Part shown: in pieces, positions 42,745-51,314 of the stretch
Numbering within the stretch: the first letter of the stretch is position 1
Layout: every line of letters begins with the position of its first letter
Source of the DNA: Rathayibacter sp. SW19
GTDB taxonomy: Bacteria; Actinomycetota; Actinomycetes; Actinomycetales; Microbacteriaceae
DNA length: 64,000 bases
Direction: 5' to 3'
Assembly (NCBI RefSeq): GCF_030866825.1
Contig: NZ_CP133020.1
Coordinates: forward strand, 2,418,001-2,482,000
Made by a program: the position numbers and the translations under genes
Notes under the pieces: generated by a model
Databases searched by the model: none
Told to the model about the DNA's origin: nothing
Seen by the model: the letters and a program-made list of their open reading frames with translations, nothing else

Positions 42745-43611
42745 ATGGCAGACCAAAAAGCGGGCGCAGACAACGCAGTGCACGAAGACCGCCCGTACGG
42801 CGGCGGACAGGCCGATTTGAAACGGGTTCGTACCCGACATTTTCAGGCGGCGAAGGACTCCGGATTATCGATCACAGGTTTGACCAGCTATGACATGCTC
42901 AGTGCGCAGATCTTCGATGCGGCCGGCATCGACTTCCTCCTCGTCGGTGACTCCGCCGGCAACAACGTGCTCGGCTACGACACCACCCTGCCGGTCACCG
43001 TCGACGACCTCATCCCGTTGACCCGCGCTGTTGCCGGCGCGGTCAAACGCGCGTTCGTGATCGGGGACATGCCGTTCGGCTCCTACGAAACGGATGTTCA
43101 GGACGCTCTTCACACGGCCGTGCGGTTCATGAAGGAGACCGGTGCGCACGCGGTCAAACTCGAGGGCGGCGTGCGCAGCGCCAAACAGATCCGCCGCATC
43201 GTGGATGCGGGCATCCCGGTGATGGCGCACATCGGCTACACGCCGCAGTCCGAGCACGGTCTCGGCGGGCACATCATTCAGGGCCGCGGCGCCGGGGCGG
43301 AGCAACTGCTCGCCGACGCTCACGCCGTCGAAGATGCCGGCGCATTCGCCGTCGTGCTTGAGATGGTGCCTGCTGAGGCGGCCGAGCGGGTCACGGCCGA
43401 GTTGCGCATCCCGACGATCGGGGTCGGCGCAGGACCGCATGTGACCGGGCAGTTGCTGGTCTGGACCGACTGGGCGGGCTTCACCACTGGCCGCATCCCG
43501 AAATTCGTCAAACAGTATGCCGACCTGAAGGGCGTGCTCAGCGAAGCCGCCGTGCGCTACAAGGCCGACGTCGAAGCCGGCGTCTATCCCGGCCCCGAAA
43601 ACAGTTACTAG
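42745..43611 (+). CDS. panB: 3-methyl-2-oxobutanoate hydroxymethyltransferase
   Basis: 288-aa TIM-barrel enzyme that adds a hydroxymethyl group from methylene-tetrahydrofolate to alpha-ketoisovalerate, giving ketopantoate for pantothenate and CoA. Signature segments: LTSYDMLSAQIFDAAGIDFLLVGDS, GDMPFGSY, VKLEGG and VMAHIGYTPQS, then GVGAGPHVTGQ. An N-terminal extension of ~35 charged residues precedes the barrel. The gene is divergent from glnA2, as in many actinobacteria. Confidence 0.95.
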   Translation: MADQKAGADNAVHEDRPYGGGQADLKRVRTRHFQAAKDSGLSITGLTSYDMLSAQIFDAAGIDFLLVGDSAGNNVLGYDTTLPVTVDDLIPLTRAVAGAVKRAFVIGDMPFGSYETDVQDALHTAVRFMKETGAHAVKLEGGVRSAKQIRRIVDAGIPVMAHIGYTPQSEHGLGGHIIQGRGAGAEQLLADAHAVEDAGAFAVVLEMVPAEAAERVTAELRIPTIGVGAGPHVTGQLLVWTDWAGFTTGRIPKFVKQYADLKGVLSEAAVRYKADVEAGVYPGPENSY

Positions 43612-43624
43612 CCTTCTGCCCACC

Positions 43625-43819
43625 CGGTGGTCGAGTAGCGCACGAGCGCAGCGAGTACGCGTATCGAGACCTGACAAGTGTGCCAGCAGGTCCCGATACG
43701 CGCGCTCGTTCCTCGCGTGCTACTCGACCAGCGTGGGTGACGCGCGCTCGTTCCTCGCGTGCTACTCGACCAGCGTGAGCGACGCGCGCTCGTTCCTCGC
43801 GAGCTACTCGACCAGCGTT
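43625..43819. repeat. REP-like inverted and tandem repeats (GGTCGAGTAG family)
   Basis: A ~48-bp unit on the plus strand (CGGTGGTCGAGTAGCGCACG...CGTATCGAGACCT) faces an inverted partner (GGTCCCGATACGCGCGCTCG...GCTACTCGACCAGCG) across ~17 bp, giving a long hairpin. The right arm is then repeated twice more in tandem at ~42-bp spacing. This fills the whole gap between panB and the FAD oxidase; both genes end here, so the hairpin can also act as a transcription barrier. Similar units are scattered in Microbacteriaceae genomes. Confidence 0.85.
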
Positions 43820-43822
43820 GGG

Positions 43823-45190
43823 TCAGTACATCACACCGGGGTTCAGGATGCCCGCCGGATCAAGCGCGTTCTTGATCGCGCGGTTGAGCGCCATGACGTC
43901 GGGGCCGAGCTGATCCGGCAGCCTGTGGCGCTTCGCACGACCGACGCCGTGCTCGCCTGTGATGGTGCCGCCGAGTGCGATCGCCAGGTCCATGATCTCA
44001 GTGAAGGCCTGCTGCGCTCTCTCGGCCATGCCCGGCACCGCCGGGTCGAACACGACGTTCGGATGCGTGTTGCCGTCCCCGGCGTGCGCACAAACGGAAA
44101 CGTCGATCCGATGCTGTTCGCCGATCGCCGCGATTCCCGCGAGTAGTTCAGGCAGAAGCGGGATCTTCACTCCGACATCCCCGTACATAAGCCGCCCGCG
44201 AGCCATCAGCGCGGGGAATACCGCCCGCCGGGCCGCCGTGTAGCGTTCCGCGACAACCGGATCGGTTGCCAGTATCGTCTCTCTCGCCCCGTGCTCGACG
44301 AACACGGCGAGCATGGCCGCGATCTCAGACTCGCCCAAAGCGCCCGGCGCATCCGACTGCGCGATCAGCATGGCTTCGGCGTCGCGATCCAAGCCGCTCG
44401 GCAGATGATCCTCGACCGCGTTGATCGATGCTCGGTCCATCAATTCCATCATCGACGGCCGGAGCGTTCTGCCGATCTCCACAACAGACTCCGCCGCCGC
44501 CTCGACGGTGTCGAACGTCGCGATCAGCGTCGTCTTCTCGGACTGTGCCGGGATCAGCCGCAGAATCGCCCGCGTGACAACGCCCAGAGTGCCCTCGCTG
44601 CCGACGAACAGTTTCACAAGCGCAAGCCCCGCGACATCCTTGACCTGGGACCCGCCGAGACTGACCTTTGTGCCGTCGGCCAGCACGATGTCCAGACCGA
44701 GCACATAGTCGGTCGTGACGCCGTATTTGACACAACACAGCCCACCGGCGTTCGTGGCGATGTTGCCGCCGATAGAGCAGATCTCGAAGGACGACGGGTC
44801 GGGTGGGTACCACAGTCCGAATTCGGCAGCCGCCGCTTTGACCTCCGCGTTGAACGCTCCGGGCTCAACGATCGCAATCCGGCTGGCCGGGTCGATCTCG
44901 ATCGCACGCATCCGCTCGAGGCTGAGCGTCACCGCGCCATCCAGAGCCGACGACCCACCGGACACGCCGCTCCCCGCTCCACGAGGGATGACCGCAACGC
45001 CGTTCCCGTGGGCCCAACGCATGACGAGTTGCACCTGATCGGCGTCTTCAGCGCAGACCACGGCCACAGGCGTCCCCGCTGTCTCACTCGTTGCATCGTG
45101 GCGGTAGCGAGCCAGCGTTACCGGATCTGTCGAGACAACTCCAGGCGGCAAAACATCAACCAGGGATTCGATCGACGACGTCGTCGTCAC
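43823..45190 (-). CDS. FAD-linked oxidase (GlcD-like, glycolate/D-lactate oxidase family)
   Basis: 455-aa VAO-type flavoprotein. The FAD-binding PCMH half shows VIPRGAGSGVSGGSSALDGAVTLSLERM, DPSSFEICSIGGNIATNAGG and LGLDIVLADGTKV; the C-terminal FAD-oxidase half carries VCAHAGDGNTHPN and GTITGEHGVGRAKR. It should oxidise a 2-hydroxyacid such as glycolate or D-lactate; no GlcE/GlcF partner gene is next to it, so it may act alone. GTG start at 45190 follows a GTGAGG sequence. Confidence 0.88.
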   Translation of the reverse strand: MTTTSSIESLVDVLPPGVVSTDPVTLARYRHDATSETAGTPVAVVCAEDADQVQLVMRWAHGNGVAVIPRGAGSGVSGGSSALDGAVTLSLERMRAIEIDPASRIAIVEPGAFNAEVKAAAAEFGLWYPPDPSSFEICSIGGNIATNAGGLCCVKYGVTTDYVLGLDIVLADGTKVSLGGSQVKDVAGLALVKLFVGSEGTLGVVTRAILRLIPAQSEKTTLIATFDTVEAAAESVVEIGRTLRPSMMELMDRASINAVEDHLPSGLDRDAEAMLIAQSDAPGALGESEIAAMLAVFVEHGARETILATDPVVAERYTAARRAVFPALMARGRLMYGDVGVKIPLLPELLAGIAAIGEQHRIDVSVCAHAGDGNTHPNVVFDPAVPGMAERAQQAFTEIMDLAIALGGTITGEHGVGRAKRHRLPDQLGPDVMALNRAIKNALDPAGILNPGVMY

Positions 45191-45253
45191 GAGATCAGCC
45201 TCACTTTAGCGCTCACGATCACTCTCGACGTTCGTAGCTCGATGGCCCAGAAC

Positions 45254-45451
45254 TCAGCGGCCTTCGGCTGCGTCGTCTGCGGCCCACTTCTCACTGTTCG
45301 CACGCAGTTTCTCGAGGGCGTGCGAAGCTTCTTCGGCCGTGTCGAACGGCCCGACGCGATCAGGCGCCGGTGACACGAAGCCGCGTTCGACCGCACCGGT
45401 CTTCATGTTGTACCAGTACTTGTGCTCGATGTCGTCGTCGATCTGCGCCAT
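45254..45451 (-). CDS. Short SPOR-like conserved protein
   Basis: 65-aa protein (MAQIDDDIEHKYWYNMKTGAVERG...RVGPFDTAEEASHALEKLR). The pattern of tryptophan/tyrosine followed by 'GPFDTAEEA' resembles a minimal SPOR domain and matches a small actinobacterial family always placed beside map. Aspartate/glutamate-rich, no membrane segment. AGGATC gives a ribosome site. Its start codon is only 12 bp from that of the divergent map gene. Function unknown. Confidence 0.75.
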   Translation of the reverse strand: MAQIDDDIEHKYWYNMKTGAVERGFVSPAPDRVGPFDTAEEASHALEKLRANSEKWAADDAAEGR

Positions 45452-45456
45452 AAGCT
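45451..45456 (+). promoter_or_regulatory. Leaderless -10 box for map overlapping the divergent start codon
   Basis: TAAGCT ends 7 bp before the map ATG. Its first base is also the first base of the start codon of the divergent SPOR-like gene, so the map promoter must reach into that coding sequence. Confidence 0.55.
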
Positions 45457-45463
45457 TGATCCT

Positions 45464-46330
45464 ATGCCAAAGGACTCCGCCGGCCACCTCATTCCCGGAC
45501 GTATCAGCGCGCGCCGCACCGTGCCGGCCAGCATTGCTCGTCCCGAGTATGTCGGGCATCCCGGGCCGGCTGCGTACACGGGTTCAGACCTGTACTCCGC
45601 GGAGGAGATCGCGCTCATCCGCGAGTCCGGCCGGATCGCCGCCCAGGCGATCGCGCTCGTCGGGCAGCAGGTGAAGCCCGGCGTCACCACGGAGGAACTC
45701 GACATCATCGGCCACGAATTTATGGTCGCGGAGGGCGCGTACCCATCCACGCTCGACTACCGCGGTTATCCGAAATCACTGTGCAGCTCGGTCAATGAAG
45801 TGATCTGCCACGGCATCCCAGACAACACAGTGCTCGAAGACGGCGACATCGTGAATATCGACATCACCGCGTACAAGAACGGGATGCACGGCGACAGCAA
45901 CCAGACGTTCATCGTCGGGAGCGCATCCGAGGAGGTCACGCTTCTCGTCGAGCGCACGCGAGAAGCATTGAATCGCGGCATCAAGGCGGTCGCCCCGGGG
46001 CGGCAAGTCAACGTGATCGGGAGAGCGATCGAGTCGTACGCGAAGCGCTTCGGCTACGGTGTCGTGCGCGACTACACGGGCCACGGCGTCGGTGCGGCGT
46101 TTCATTCCGGGTTGATCATTCCGCACTATGACTCGGCCCCCGCCTACGACACCGAGATGCAAGTGGGCATGGTCTTCACAATTGAGCCCATGCTCACGCT
46201 CGGCGGTACCGACTGGGACATCTGGGCGGATGACTGGACCGTCACCACCCGAGACAAGAGCATGACGGCACAGTTCGAGCACACCATGGTCGTGACAGAA
46301 CACGGTGCGCAGGTTCTTACGCTCCCGTGA
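45464..46330 (+). CDS. map: Methionine aminopeptidase, type I
   Basis: 288-aa enzyme that removes the initiator methionine from new proteins. The five metal ligands are visible in INIDITAYKNGMHGDSNQTF (two Asp), GHGVGAAFHSG (His), TIEPM (Glu) and the terminal QFEHTMVVTEHG (Glu). The N-terminal ~40 residues (GRISARRTVPASIARPEY) form the extension with a PxxP-like segment found in actinobacterial MetAP1c. No ribosome site; predicted leaderless. Confidence 0.95.
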   Translation: MPKDSAGHLIPGRISARRTVPASIARPEYVGHPGPAAYTGSDLYSAEEIALIRESGRIAAQAIALVGQQVKPGVTTEELDIIGHEFMVAEGAYPSTLDYRGYPKSLCSSVNEVICHGIPDNTVLEDGDIVNIDITAYKNGMHGDSNQTFIVGSASEEVTLLVERTREALNRGIKAVAPGRQVNVIGRAIESYAKRFGYGVVRDYTGHGVGAAFHSGLIIPHYDSAPAYDTEMQVGMVFTIEPMLTLGGTDWDIWADDWTVTTRDKSMTAQFEHTMVVTEHGAQVLTLP

Positions 46331-46377
46331 CGCGGCGCTGATACCTGCAAGAGACTGCGAGGCCGCCGCCATCCCGG

Positions 46378-46383
46378 TAGATT
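46378..46383 (+). promoter_or_regulatory. Leaderless -10 box for ppgK
   Basis: TAGATT ends 6 bp before the ppgK ATG; no ribosome-binding sequence intervenes. Confidence 0.55.
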
Positions 46384-46389
46384 GCTGTC

Positions 46390-47151
46390 ATGAGCTCAAC
46401 GACGGCAATCGGAATCGACATCGGCGGAACGGGCATCAAGGGGGGTGTTGTCGACCTGGGCACAGGTGAGCTGCTCAGTGAACGCATCAAGCTTCCGACG
46501 CCGGCCGGTGGCAGGCCAGACGACATCGTCGAGACGACCAACGAAGTGCTCGCTCAACTCGATGACGTCGCCGACCCCGCTGCTCCGGTCGGCGTGTGTT
46601 TTCCTGCGATCATCAGAAACGGTCACACCATGTCGGCCGCGAACGTCTCGAAGAAGTGGATCGGGCTCGATGCGGAGTCACTTTTCGAGAAGAAGCTGAA
46701 GCACGACATCCACTTCGTGAACGACGCGGATGCCGCAGGGTACGCGGAGACCGAATTCGGTGCGGCAAAAGGCGTCGCGGGCCTCGTCATCCTCACAACG
46801 CTCGGCACCGGCATCGGCAGCGCGTTGATCTACAACGGTGTGCTCGTGCCCAATGCCGAACTCGGGCATCTCGAGGTTGACGGTCACGATGCCGAGAGCA
46901 AGGCAGCGTATTCGGCGAAGGAGCGGGAAGGCCTCTCCTGGGAGCAGTGGTCCAAGCGTCTGCAGCGCTACTACGAGACCGTCGAATTCTTGATGTCGCC
47001 CGACCTGTTCGTCGTCGGCGGCGGCGTTTCAAAGCACTACCAGGAGTTCTTCCCCCTGCTGAAATTGGACACCAAGATCGTGCCGGCCCAGTACCGCAAC
47101 AACGCGGGCATTCTCGGGGCGGCGGCGCTTGCAGCGAAAGGGAACCGTTAG
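46390..47151 (+). CDS. ppgK: Polyphosphate glucokinase
   Basis: 253-aa ROK-family kinase that phosphorylates glucose with polyphosphate or ATP. Phosphate loop IGIDIGGTGIKGGVVD, active aspartate in FVNDADAAGYAE, second phosphate loop TLGTGIGSALI and AELGHLEVDGHDAES, which distinguishes actinobacterial polyphosphate glucokinases from ordinary ROK kinases. The zinc-binding cysteine cluster of other ROK proteins is absent, as is normal for this group. Convergent with nothing; followed by the kdp control region. Confidence 0.92.
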   Translation: MSSTTAIGIDIGGTGIKGGVVDLGTGELLSERIKLPTPAGGRPDDIVETTNEVLAQLDDVADPAAPVGVCFPAIIRNGHTMSAANVSKKWIGLDAESLFEKKLKHDIHFVNDADAAGYAETEFGAAKGVAGLVILTTLGTGIGSALIYNGVLVPNAELGHLEVDGHDAESKAAYSAKEREGLSWEQWSKRLQRYYETVEFLMSPDLFVVGGGVSKHYQEFFPLLKLDTKIVPAQYRNNAGILGAAALAAKGNR

Positions 47152-47167
47152 CATCCGGGTTCCACCG

Positions 47168-47187
47168 CGTTAGAGATTCGTTAGGGA
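47168..47187 (+). promoter_or_regulatory. Direct repeat, candidate KdpE operator
   Basis: CGTTAGAGA and CGTTAGGGA lie in the same orientation exactly 11 bp apart, one helical turn, the usual arrangement for an OmpR-family response regulator such as KdpE. The pair is ~105 bp upstream of the first kdp reading frame. A GTGACC-TGCC-GGTCAC hairpin follows at 47224-47239. Confidence 0.45.
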
Positions 47188-47291
47188 GCACCGGCAAGCC
47201 CTCCCCCGAACGTTGAATCAGTCTGTGACCTGCCGGTCACTGCCGCGCGCCGGCCAAGGCGCGGGCATCGTGCGAACGAAAGACTCTGACG

Positions 47292-47375
47292 TTGCTTGAT
47301 GTGATCTGCGTCGCAGGTATCCTTGCCCTCGCCGCCATTGTCGCCCTGATCGGCAAGGGGGTGGAGAAGCTGTGA
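47292..47375 (+). CDS. 27-aa single-helix peptide preceding kdpF
   Basis: A TTG-started frame encodes LLDVICVAGILALAAIVALI followed by GKGVEKL: one hydrophobic helix and a basic tail. Its stop overlaps the kdpF start (GTGA), indicating translational coupling. Small reading frames of this sort (hydrophobic helix plus KGVE(K/R)L tail) commonly precede kdp in actinobacteria. Start codon is uncertain (TTG or the GTG three codons later); function unknown, possibly an extra KdpF-like stabiliser. Confidence 0.6.
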   Translation: MLDVICVAGILALAAIVALIGKGVEKL

Positions 47376-47461
47376 TCTTCTTCACCATTTTCTCGGCAGC
47401 CCTGGCGGTGGGCTCCATCGTCTACCTGGTGTGGGCCTTGCTGAAGCCGGAGAAGTTCTAG
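47372..47461 (+). CDS. kdpF: K+-transporting ATPase small subunit KdpF
   Basis: 29-aa peptide, GTG start, one membrane helix (IFFTIFSAALAVGSIVYLVWALL) ended by KPEKF, the hallmark of KdpF. It binds KdpA in the lipid bilayer and stabilises the KdpFABC complex. TAG is directly followed by the kdpA ATG with no gap. Confidence 0.88.
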   Translation: MIFFTIFSAALAVGSIVYLVWALLKPEKF

Positions 47462-49135
47462 ATGACGTTCTGGCTCTTCGTGGCAGGCCTTGCCACGCTC
47501 GTTCTGCTGCTCGCAGTCTGCTACCGCCCGCTCGGCGACTACATGGCGCGGGTGTATCTGACCCGCAAAGACCTCCGCGTCGAGCGCGCGTTCTACCGCA
47601 TCATCGGGGTGGACCCCGGTTCTGAGCAGAGTTGGCCGATCTATCTGCGCGGAGTGCTCGCGTTCTCCGTCATCGGAGTGCTTTTCGTCTACGCGATCCA
47701 GCGAATGCAGGCGATCCTGCCGTACTCGCTAGGGCTCCCGGCCGTGCCGGAGGGCCTGTCGTTCAACACGGCGATCTCGTTCGTCACGAACACGAACTGG
47801 CAGTCGTATTCTCCGGAAGCGACCCTCGGTTACACGGTGCAGTTCGCCGGCCTCGCCGTGCAGAACTTCGCTTCTGCCGCGGTCGGAGCCGTCGTCGCGA
47901 TCGCCCTCGTGCGCGGCTTCGCAGCGCACCGCACGGGCACGATCGGCAATTTCTGGGTCGACCTGACGCGCACCACGCTGCGCATCCTGCTGCCGCTGTC
48001 TGTCATCTTCGCGATCATCCTGATCGCTGGCGGTGTCATTCAGAACCTGAACCCGGTCGATCACATCACCACCCTCACTGGAGCCACGCAGAACCTGTCC
48101 GGCGGGCCTGTTGCCTCCCAGGAGGCGATCAAGGAGCTCGGCAACAACGGGGGCGGGTTCTTCAACGCCAACTCGGCGCATCCGTTCGAGAACCCGACCG
48201 CATGGACTGACATGCTCGAGATCTTCATGCTCCTGCTCCTGCCGGTCAGCCTCACCCGCACATTCGGGCGGATGGTCGGCGACCTTCGCCAGGGATACGC
48301 GATCCTCTCCGCGATGGCTGTCATCTTCATTGCGTCGCTGACCGCTTTGACCCTGTTCGAGCTTCAAGGCGCAGGATCGGCGACTCAGGCAGCCGGCGGC
48401 GCGCTCGAAGGCAAAGAACAACGCTTTGGAATCATCGCGTCCTCGCTGTTCGCGACCTCGACGACGCTCACCTCGACCGGGGCTGTCAACTCGATGCACG
48501 ACAGCTTCACGCCGCTGGGCGGAATGATGCCGATGCTGAACATGATGACGGGTGAGGTGGCCCCGGGCGGAATCGGTGCCGGTTTGTACGGGATGCTCAT
48601 GATCGCCATGGTTACGGTGTTCCTCGCGGGCCTGATGGTCGGCCGCACCCCGGAGTATCTCGGCAAGAAGATCGGTTCCCGTGAGATCAAGATGGCGAGC
48701 CTGTACATCCTCACGACGCCGACGCTCGTGCTCGCAGGAACAGCCTTGAGCTTTGCGCTGCCCGGCGTAGCCCAAAGCATTGAGAAGACGACGATCTTGA
48801 ACCCCGGTCAACACGGGTTCTCCGAGGTGCTCTACATGTTCACATCGGCCGGGAACAATAACGGATCGGCGTTCGCCGGCGTTACCGCGAACACCCCGTG
48901 GCTGAATGCCTCGCTCGGTGCTGTCATGTTCCTGGGCCGCTTCATACCGATCGTCTTCGTGCTTGCACTGGCCGGCTCGCTCGCCGGCCAAGAGATCGTT
49001 CCAACGACGGCCGGCACGTTGCAAACGCACAAGCCGCAGTTCGTCGGCCTGCTCGTCGGCACGATCGTGATCGTCACCGCGCTCACCTACTTCCCCGTTC
49101 TCGCGCTGGGTCCCCTGGCGGAAGGGCTGCACTAA
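47462..49135 (+). CDS. kdpA: K+-transporting ATPase, channel subunit KdpA
   Basis: 557-aa membrane protein of ten helices from the K+-channel superfamily. The four selectivity-filter regions can be recognised: TNTNWQSYSPE, NNGGGFFNANSAHPFENP, TSTGAVNSMHDSFTPLGG and AGNNNGSAFAG. It selects K+ from the outside and passes it to KdpB. Located 0 bp after kdpF and 3 bp before kdpB. Confidence 0.96.
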   Translation: MTFWLFVAGLATLVLLLAVCYRPLGDYMARVYLTRKDLRVERAFYRIIGVDPGSEQSWPIYLRGVLAFSVIGVLFVYAIQRMQAILPYSLGLPAVPEGLSFNTAISFVTNTNWQSYSPEATLGYTVQFAGLAVQNFASAAVGAVVAIALVRGFAAHRTGTIGNFWVDLTRTTLRILLPLSVIFAIILIAGGVIQNLNPVDHITTLTGATQNLSGGPVASQEAIKELGNNGGGFFNANSAHPFENPTAWTDMLEIFMLLLLPVSLTRTFGRMVGDLRQGYAILSAMAVIFIASLTALTLFELQGAGSATQAAGGALEGKEQRFGIIASSLFATSTTLTSTGAVNSMHDSFTPLGGMMPMLNMMTGEVAPGGIGAGLYGMLMIAMVTVFLAGLMVGRTPEYLGKKIGSREIKMASLYILTTPTLVLAGTALSFALPGVAQSIEKTTILNPGQHGFSEVLYMFTSAGNNNGSAFAGVTANTPWLNASLGAVMFLGRFIPIVFVLALAGSLAGQEIVPTTAGTLQTHKPQFVGLLVGTIVIVTALTYFPVLALGPLAEGLH

Positions 49136-49138
49136 ATC

Positions 49139-51292
49139 ATGACAACCATCACCACTTCTACGCCGATGCCGTCGAGCCCGAAATCGTCGAGCCCGAACCC
49201 GTCGAGCAGGGCCTTCAGCCTCGGTCAACTCATCAGCGGGCTACCCGGCGCGTTCCGCAAGTTGGATCCGCGAGAACTGTGGCACAACCCGGTGATGTTC
49301 ATCGTGGAACTCGGCGCAGCCCTGACCACGGTCATCGCCATTGCGCAGCCGTTCCTCGGGCAAGCGTCGGGGGGTAGTGCGGCGACGCTCGCGTTCACCT
49401 GGTCGATCGCGATCTGGCTCTGGCTCACGGTGCTCTTCGCCACCCTCGCCGAGTCCGTCGCAGAAGGCCGCGGCAAGGCCCAAGCGGCCACGCTGCGCAA
49501 AACCCGCACCACGACGACCGCGAATGTGGTCGCGGACTACGACGAGAATACGGGTGCTGGTGCGGAACGTGCAACGATCGCACCGGCCCTGTCCGGCGAC
49601 CTTCGTCTCGGCGATATCGTCGTGGTGACGGCGGGCGACCTGATCCCCGGCGACGGAGACATCATCTGGGGAATCGCATCCGTCGACGAATCCGCGATCA
49701 CCGGCGAGTCCGCACCGGTGGTGCGTGAGTCCGGAGGAGACCGCAGTGCTGTGACCGGCGGCACCCGTGTGCTGTCGGATCGCATCGTCGTTCGCATCAC
49801 CAGCAAGCCGGGCGAGACGTTCGTCGACCGCATGATCAAACTGGTCGAGGGTGCCTCACGGCAGAAGACGCCGAACGAGATCGCCCTGAACATTCTGCTG
49901 GCGAGCCTGACGATCATTTTCGTGGTCGTGGTGCTCGCGCTCGGTCCGACTGCCGGGTTCGCGAACGCAGCCCCGAGCGTCGCCGTGCTGGTCGCCCTGT
50001 TGGTATGTCTGATACCGACGACGATCGGTGCGTTGCTTTCGGCGATCGGCATTGCCGGAATGGATCGGCTCGTACAGCGCAACGTTCTGGCGATGTCAGG
50101 GCGCGCGGTCGAGGCTGCCGGGGACGTCACCACGCTGTTGCTCGACAAGACCGGAACGATCACCTACGGAAACCGGCAGGCTGATGAGTTCATCCCGGTC
50201 GGTTCAACGACGCAAGACGACCTTGTGCGAGCCGCAGCGCTCTCCTCACTGAGCGACCCGACCCCGGAGGGTGCATCCGTCGTTGCCCTCGCAGAACGTC
50301 TCGGTTACACCCACACGGGCGAACTGGCAGGCGACATCGTGCCGTTCACGGCGCAGACCCGGATGAGCGGTGTGGACTTCAGCGACGGAAGCAGCATCAG
50401 AAAGGGAGCTGCGGCATCCGTCATCGACTGGGTCGCAGCGACGAGCGCGATCTCGGACGATGTGCGCCACGAACTCGACGCTCAGATCGAGCGCATTTCG
50501 ACCGTCGGCGGCACACCGTTGGCCGTTGCAACTCGGTCGGCGGATGGCGTTGCCCGCCTTCTCGGTGCGATCTATCTGAAGGACATCGTCAAGACCGGGC
50601 TGGCCGAAAGGTTCGCCGATCTGCGCAAGATGGGGATTCGCACGGTGATGGTCACCGGTGACAACCCACTCACAGCGAAGGCCATCGCGGCGGAAGCCGG
50701 CGTCGACGATTTTCTCGCAGAGGCGACACCGGAAGACAAGCTGGTGCTGATTCGGCGCGAGCAAGAGGGCGGCAACCTGGTTGCCATGACAGGAGACGGC
50801 ACGAACGACGCGCCCGCGCTCGCCCAGGCCGACGTCGGTGTTGCGATGAACACGGGCACCTCCGCTGCGAAAGAGGCCGGAAACATGGTCGACCTCGACT
50901 CCGACCCGACGAAGCTCATCGACATCGTGCGAATCGGCAAGCAGTTGCTGATCACACGGGGTGCACTGACCACGTTCTCGATCGCGAACGATGTGGCAAA
51001 ATACTTCGCGATCATTCCCGCGATGTTCGTCGGCGTGTTTCCCGGTTTGCAGGCACTGAACATCATGCAGTTGCATTCGCCCTCGTCTGCGATCCTCTCC
51101 GCCGTCATCTTCAACGCGATCATCATCGTGCTGCTGATCCCGCTGTCACTGCGCGGAGTGCGTTACCGCCCGGCCTCAGCGTCGCGGTTGCTGAACCGCA
51201 ACCTGTTGATCTACGGACTGGGCGGCCTGATCGCCCCGTTCATCGGCATCAAACTCATCGACCTCATCATCGGCCTGATCCCCGGATTTTAG
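49139..51292 (+). CDS. kdpB: K+-transporting ATPase, P-type subunit KdpB
   Basis: 717-aa P-type ATPase. N-terminal ~35 residues are Ser/Pro-rich (PSSPKSSSPNPSSR) and precede the family start LGQLISGLPGAFRKLDPRELWHNPVMF. Actuator motif ITGESAPVVRESGGD (TGES, whose serine is the known inhibitory phosphosite), phosphorylation Asp in LLDKTGTITYGNR, hinge AMTGDGTNDAPALAQADVGVAMN. It uses ATP to pump K+ delivered by KdpA. Confidence 0.96.
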   Translation: MTTITTSTPMPSSPKSSSPNPSSRAFSLGQLISGLPGAFRKLDPRELWHNPVMFIVELGAALTTVIAIAQPFLGQASGGSAATLAFTWSIAIWLWLTVLFATLAESVAEGRGKAQAATLRKTRTTTTANVVADYDENTGAGAERATIAPALSGDLRLGDIVVVTAGDLIPGDGDIIWGIASVDESAITGESAPVVRESGGDRSAVTGGTRVLSDRIVVRITSKPGETFVDRMIKLVEGASRQKTPNEIALNILLASLTIIFVVVVLALGPTAGFANAAPSVAVLVALLVCLIPTTIGALLSAIGIAGMDRLVQRNVLAMSGRAVEAAGDVTTLLLDKTGTITYGNRQADEFIPVGSTTQDDLVRAAALSSLSDPTPEGASVVALAERLGYTHTGELAGDIVPFTAQTRMSGVDFSDGSSIRKGAAASVIDWVAATSAISDDVRHELDAQIERISTVGGTPLAVATRSADGVARLLGAIYLKDIVKTGLAERFADLRKMGIRTVMVTGDNPLTAKAIAAEAGVDDFLAEATPEDKLVLIRREQEGGNLVAMTGDGTNDAPALAQADVGVAMNTGTSAAKEAGNMVDLDSDPTKLIDIVRIGKQLLITRGALTTFSIANDVAKYFAIIPAMFVGVFPGLQALNIMQLHSPSSAILSAVIFNAIIIVLLIPLSLRGVRYRPASASRLLNRNLLIYGLGGLIAPFIGIKLIDLIIGLIPGF

Positions 51293-51314
51293 AAAGTCGT
51301 TAGGACACCATTTC

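Noticed and set aside
43625..43819. CRISPR array or insertion sequence
   Set aside because: Repeats are inverted as well as direct, spacing is itself repetitive, and no transposase or cas gene is present.
47152..47291. c-di-AMP or K+ riboswitch before kdp
   Set aside because: No conserved ydaO-type or kdp-type core could be recognised; only a short GTGACC/GGTCAC hairpin and the direct repeat are visible.
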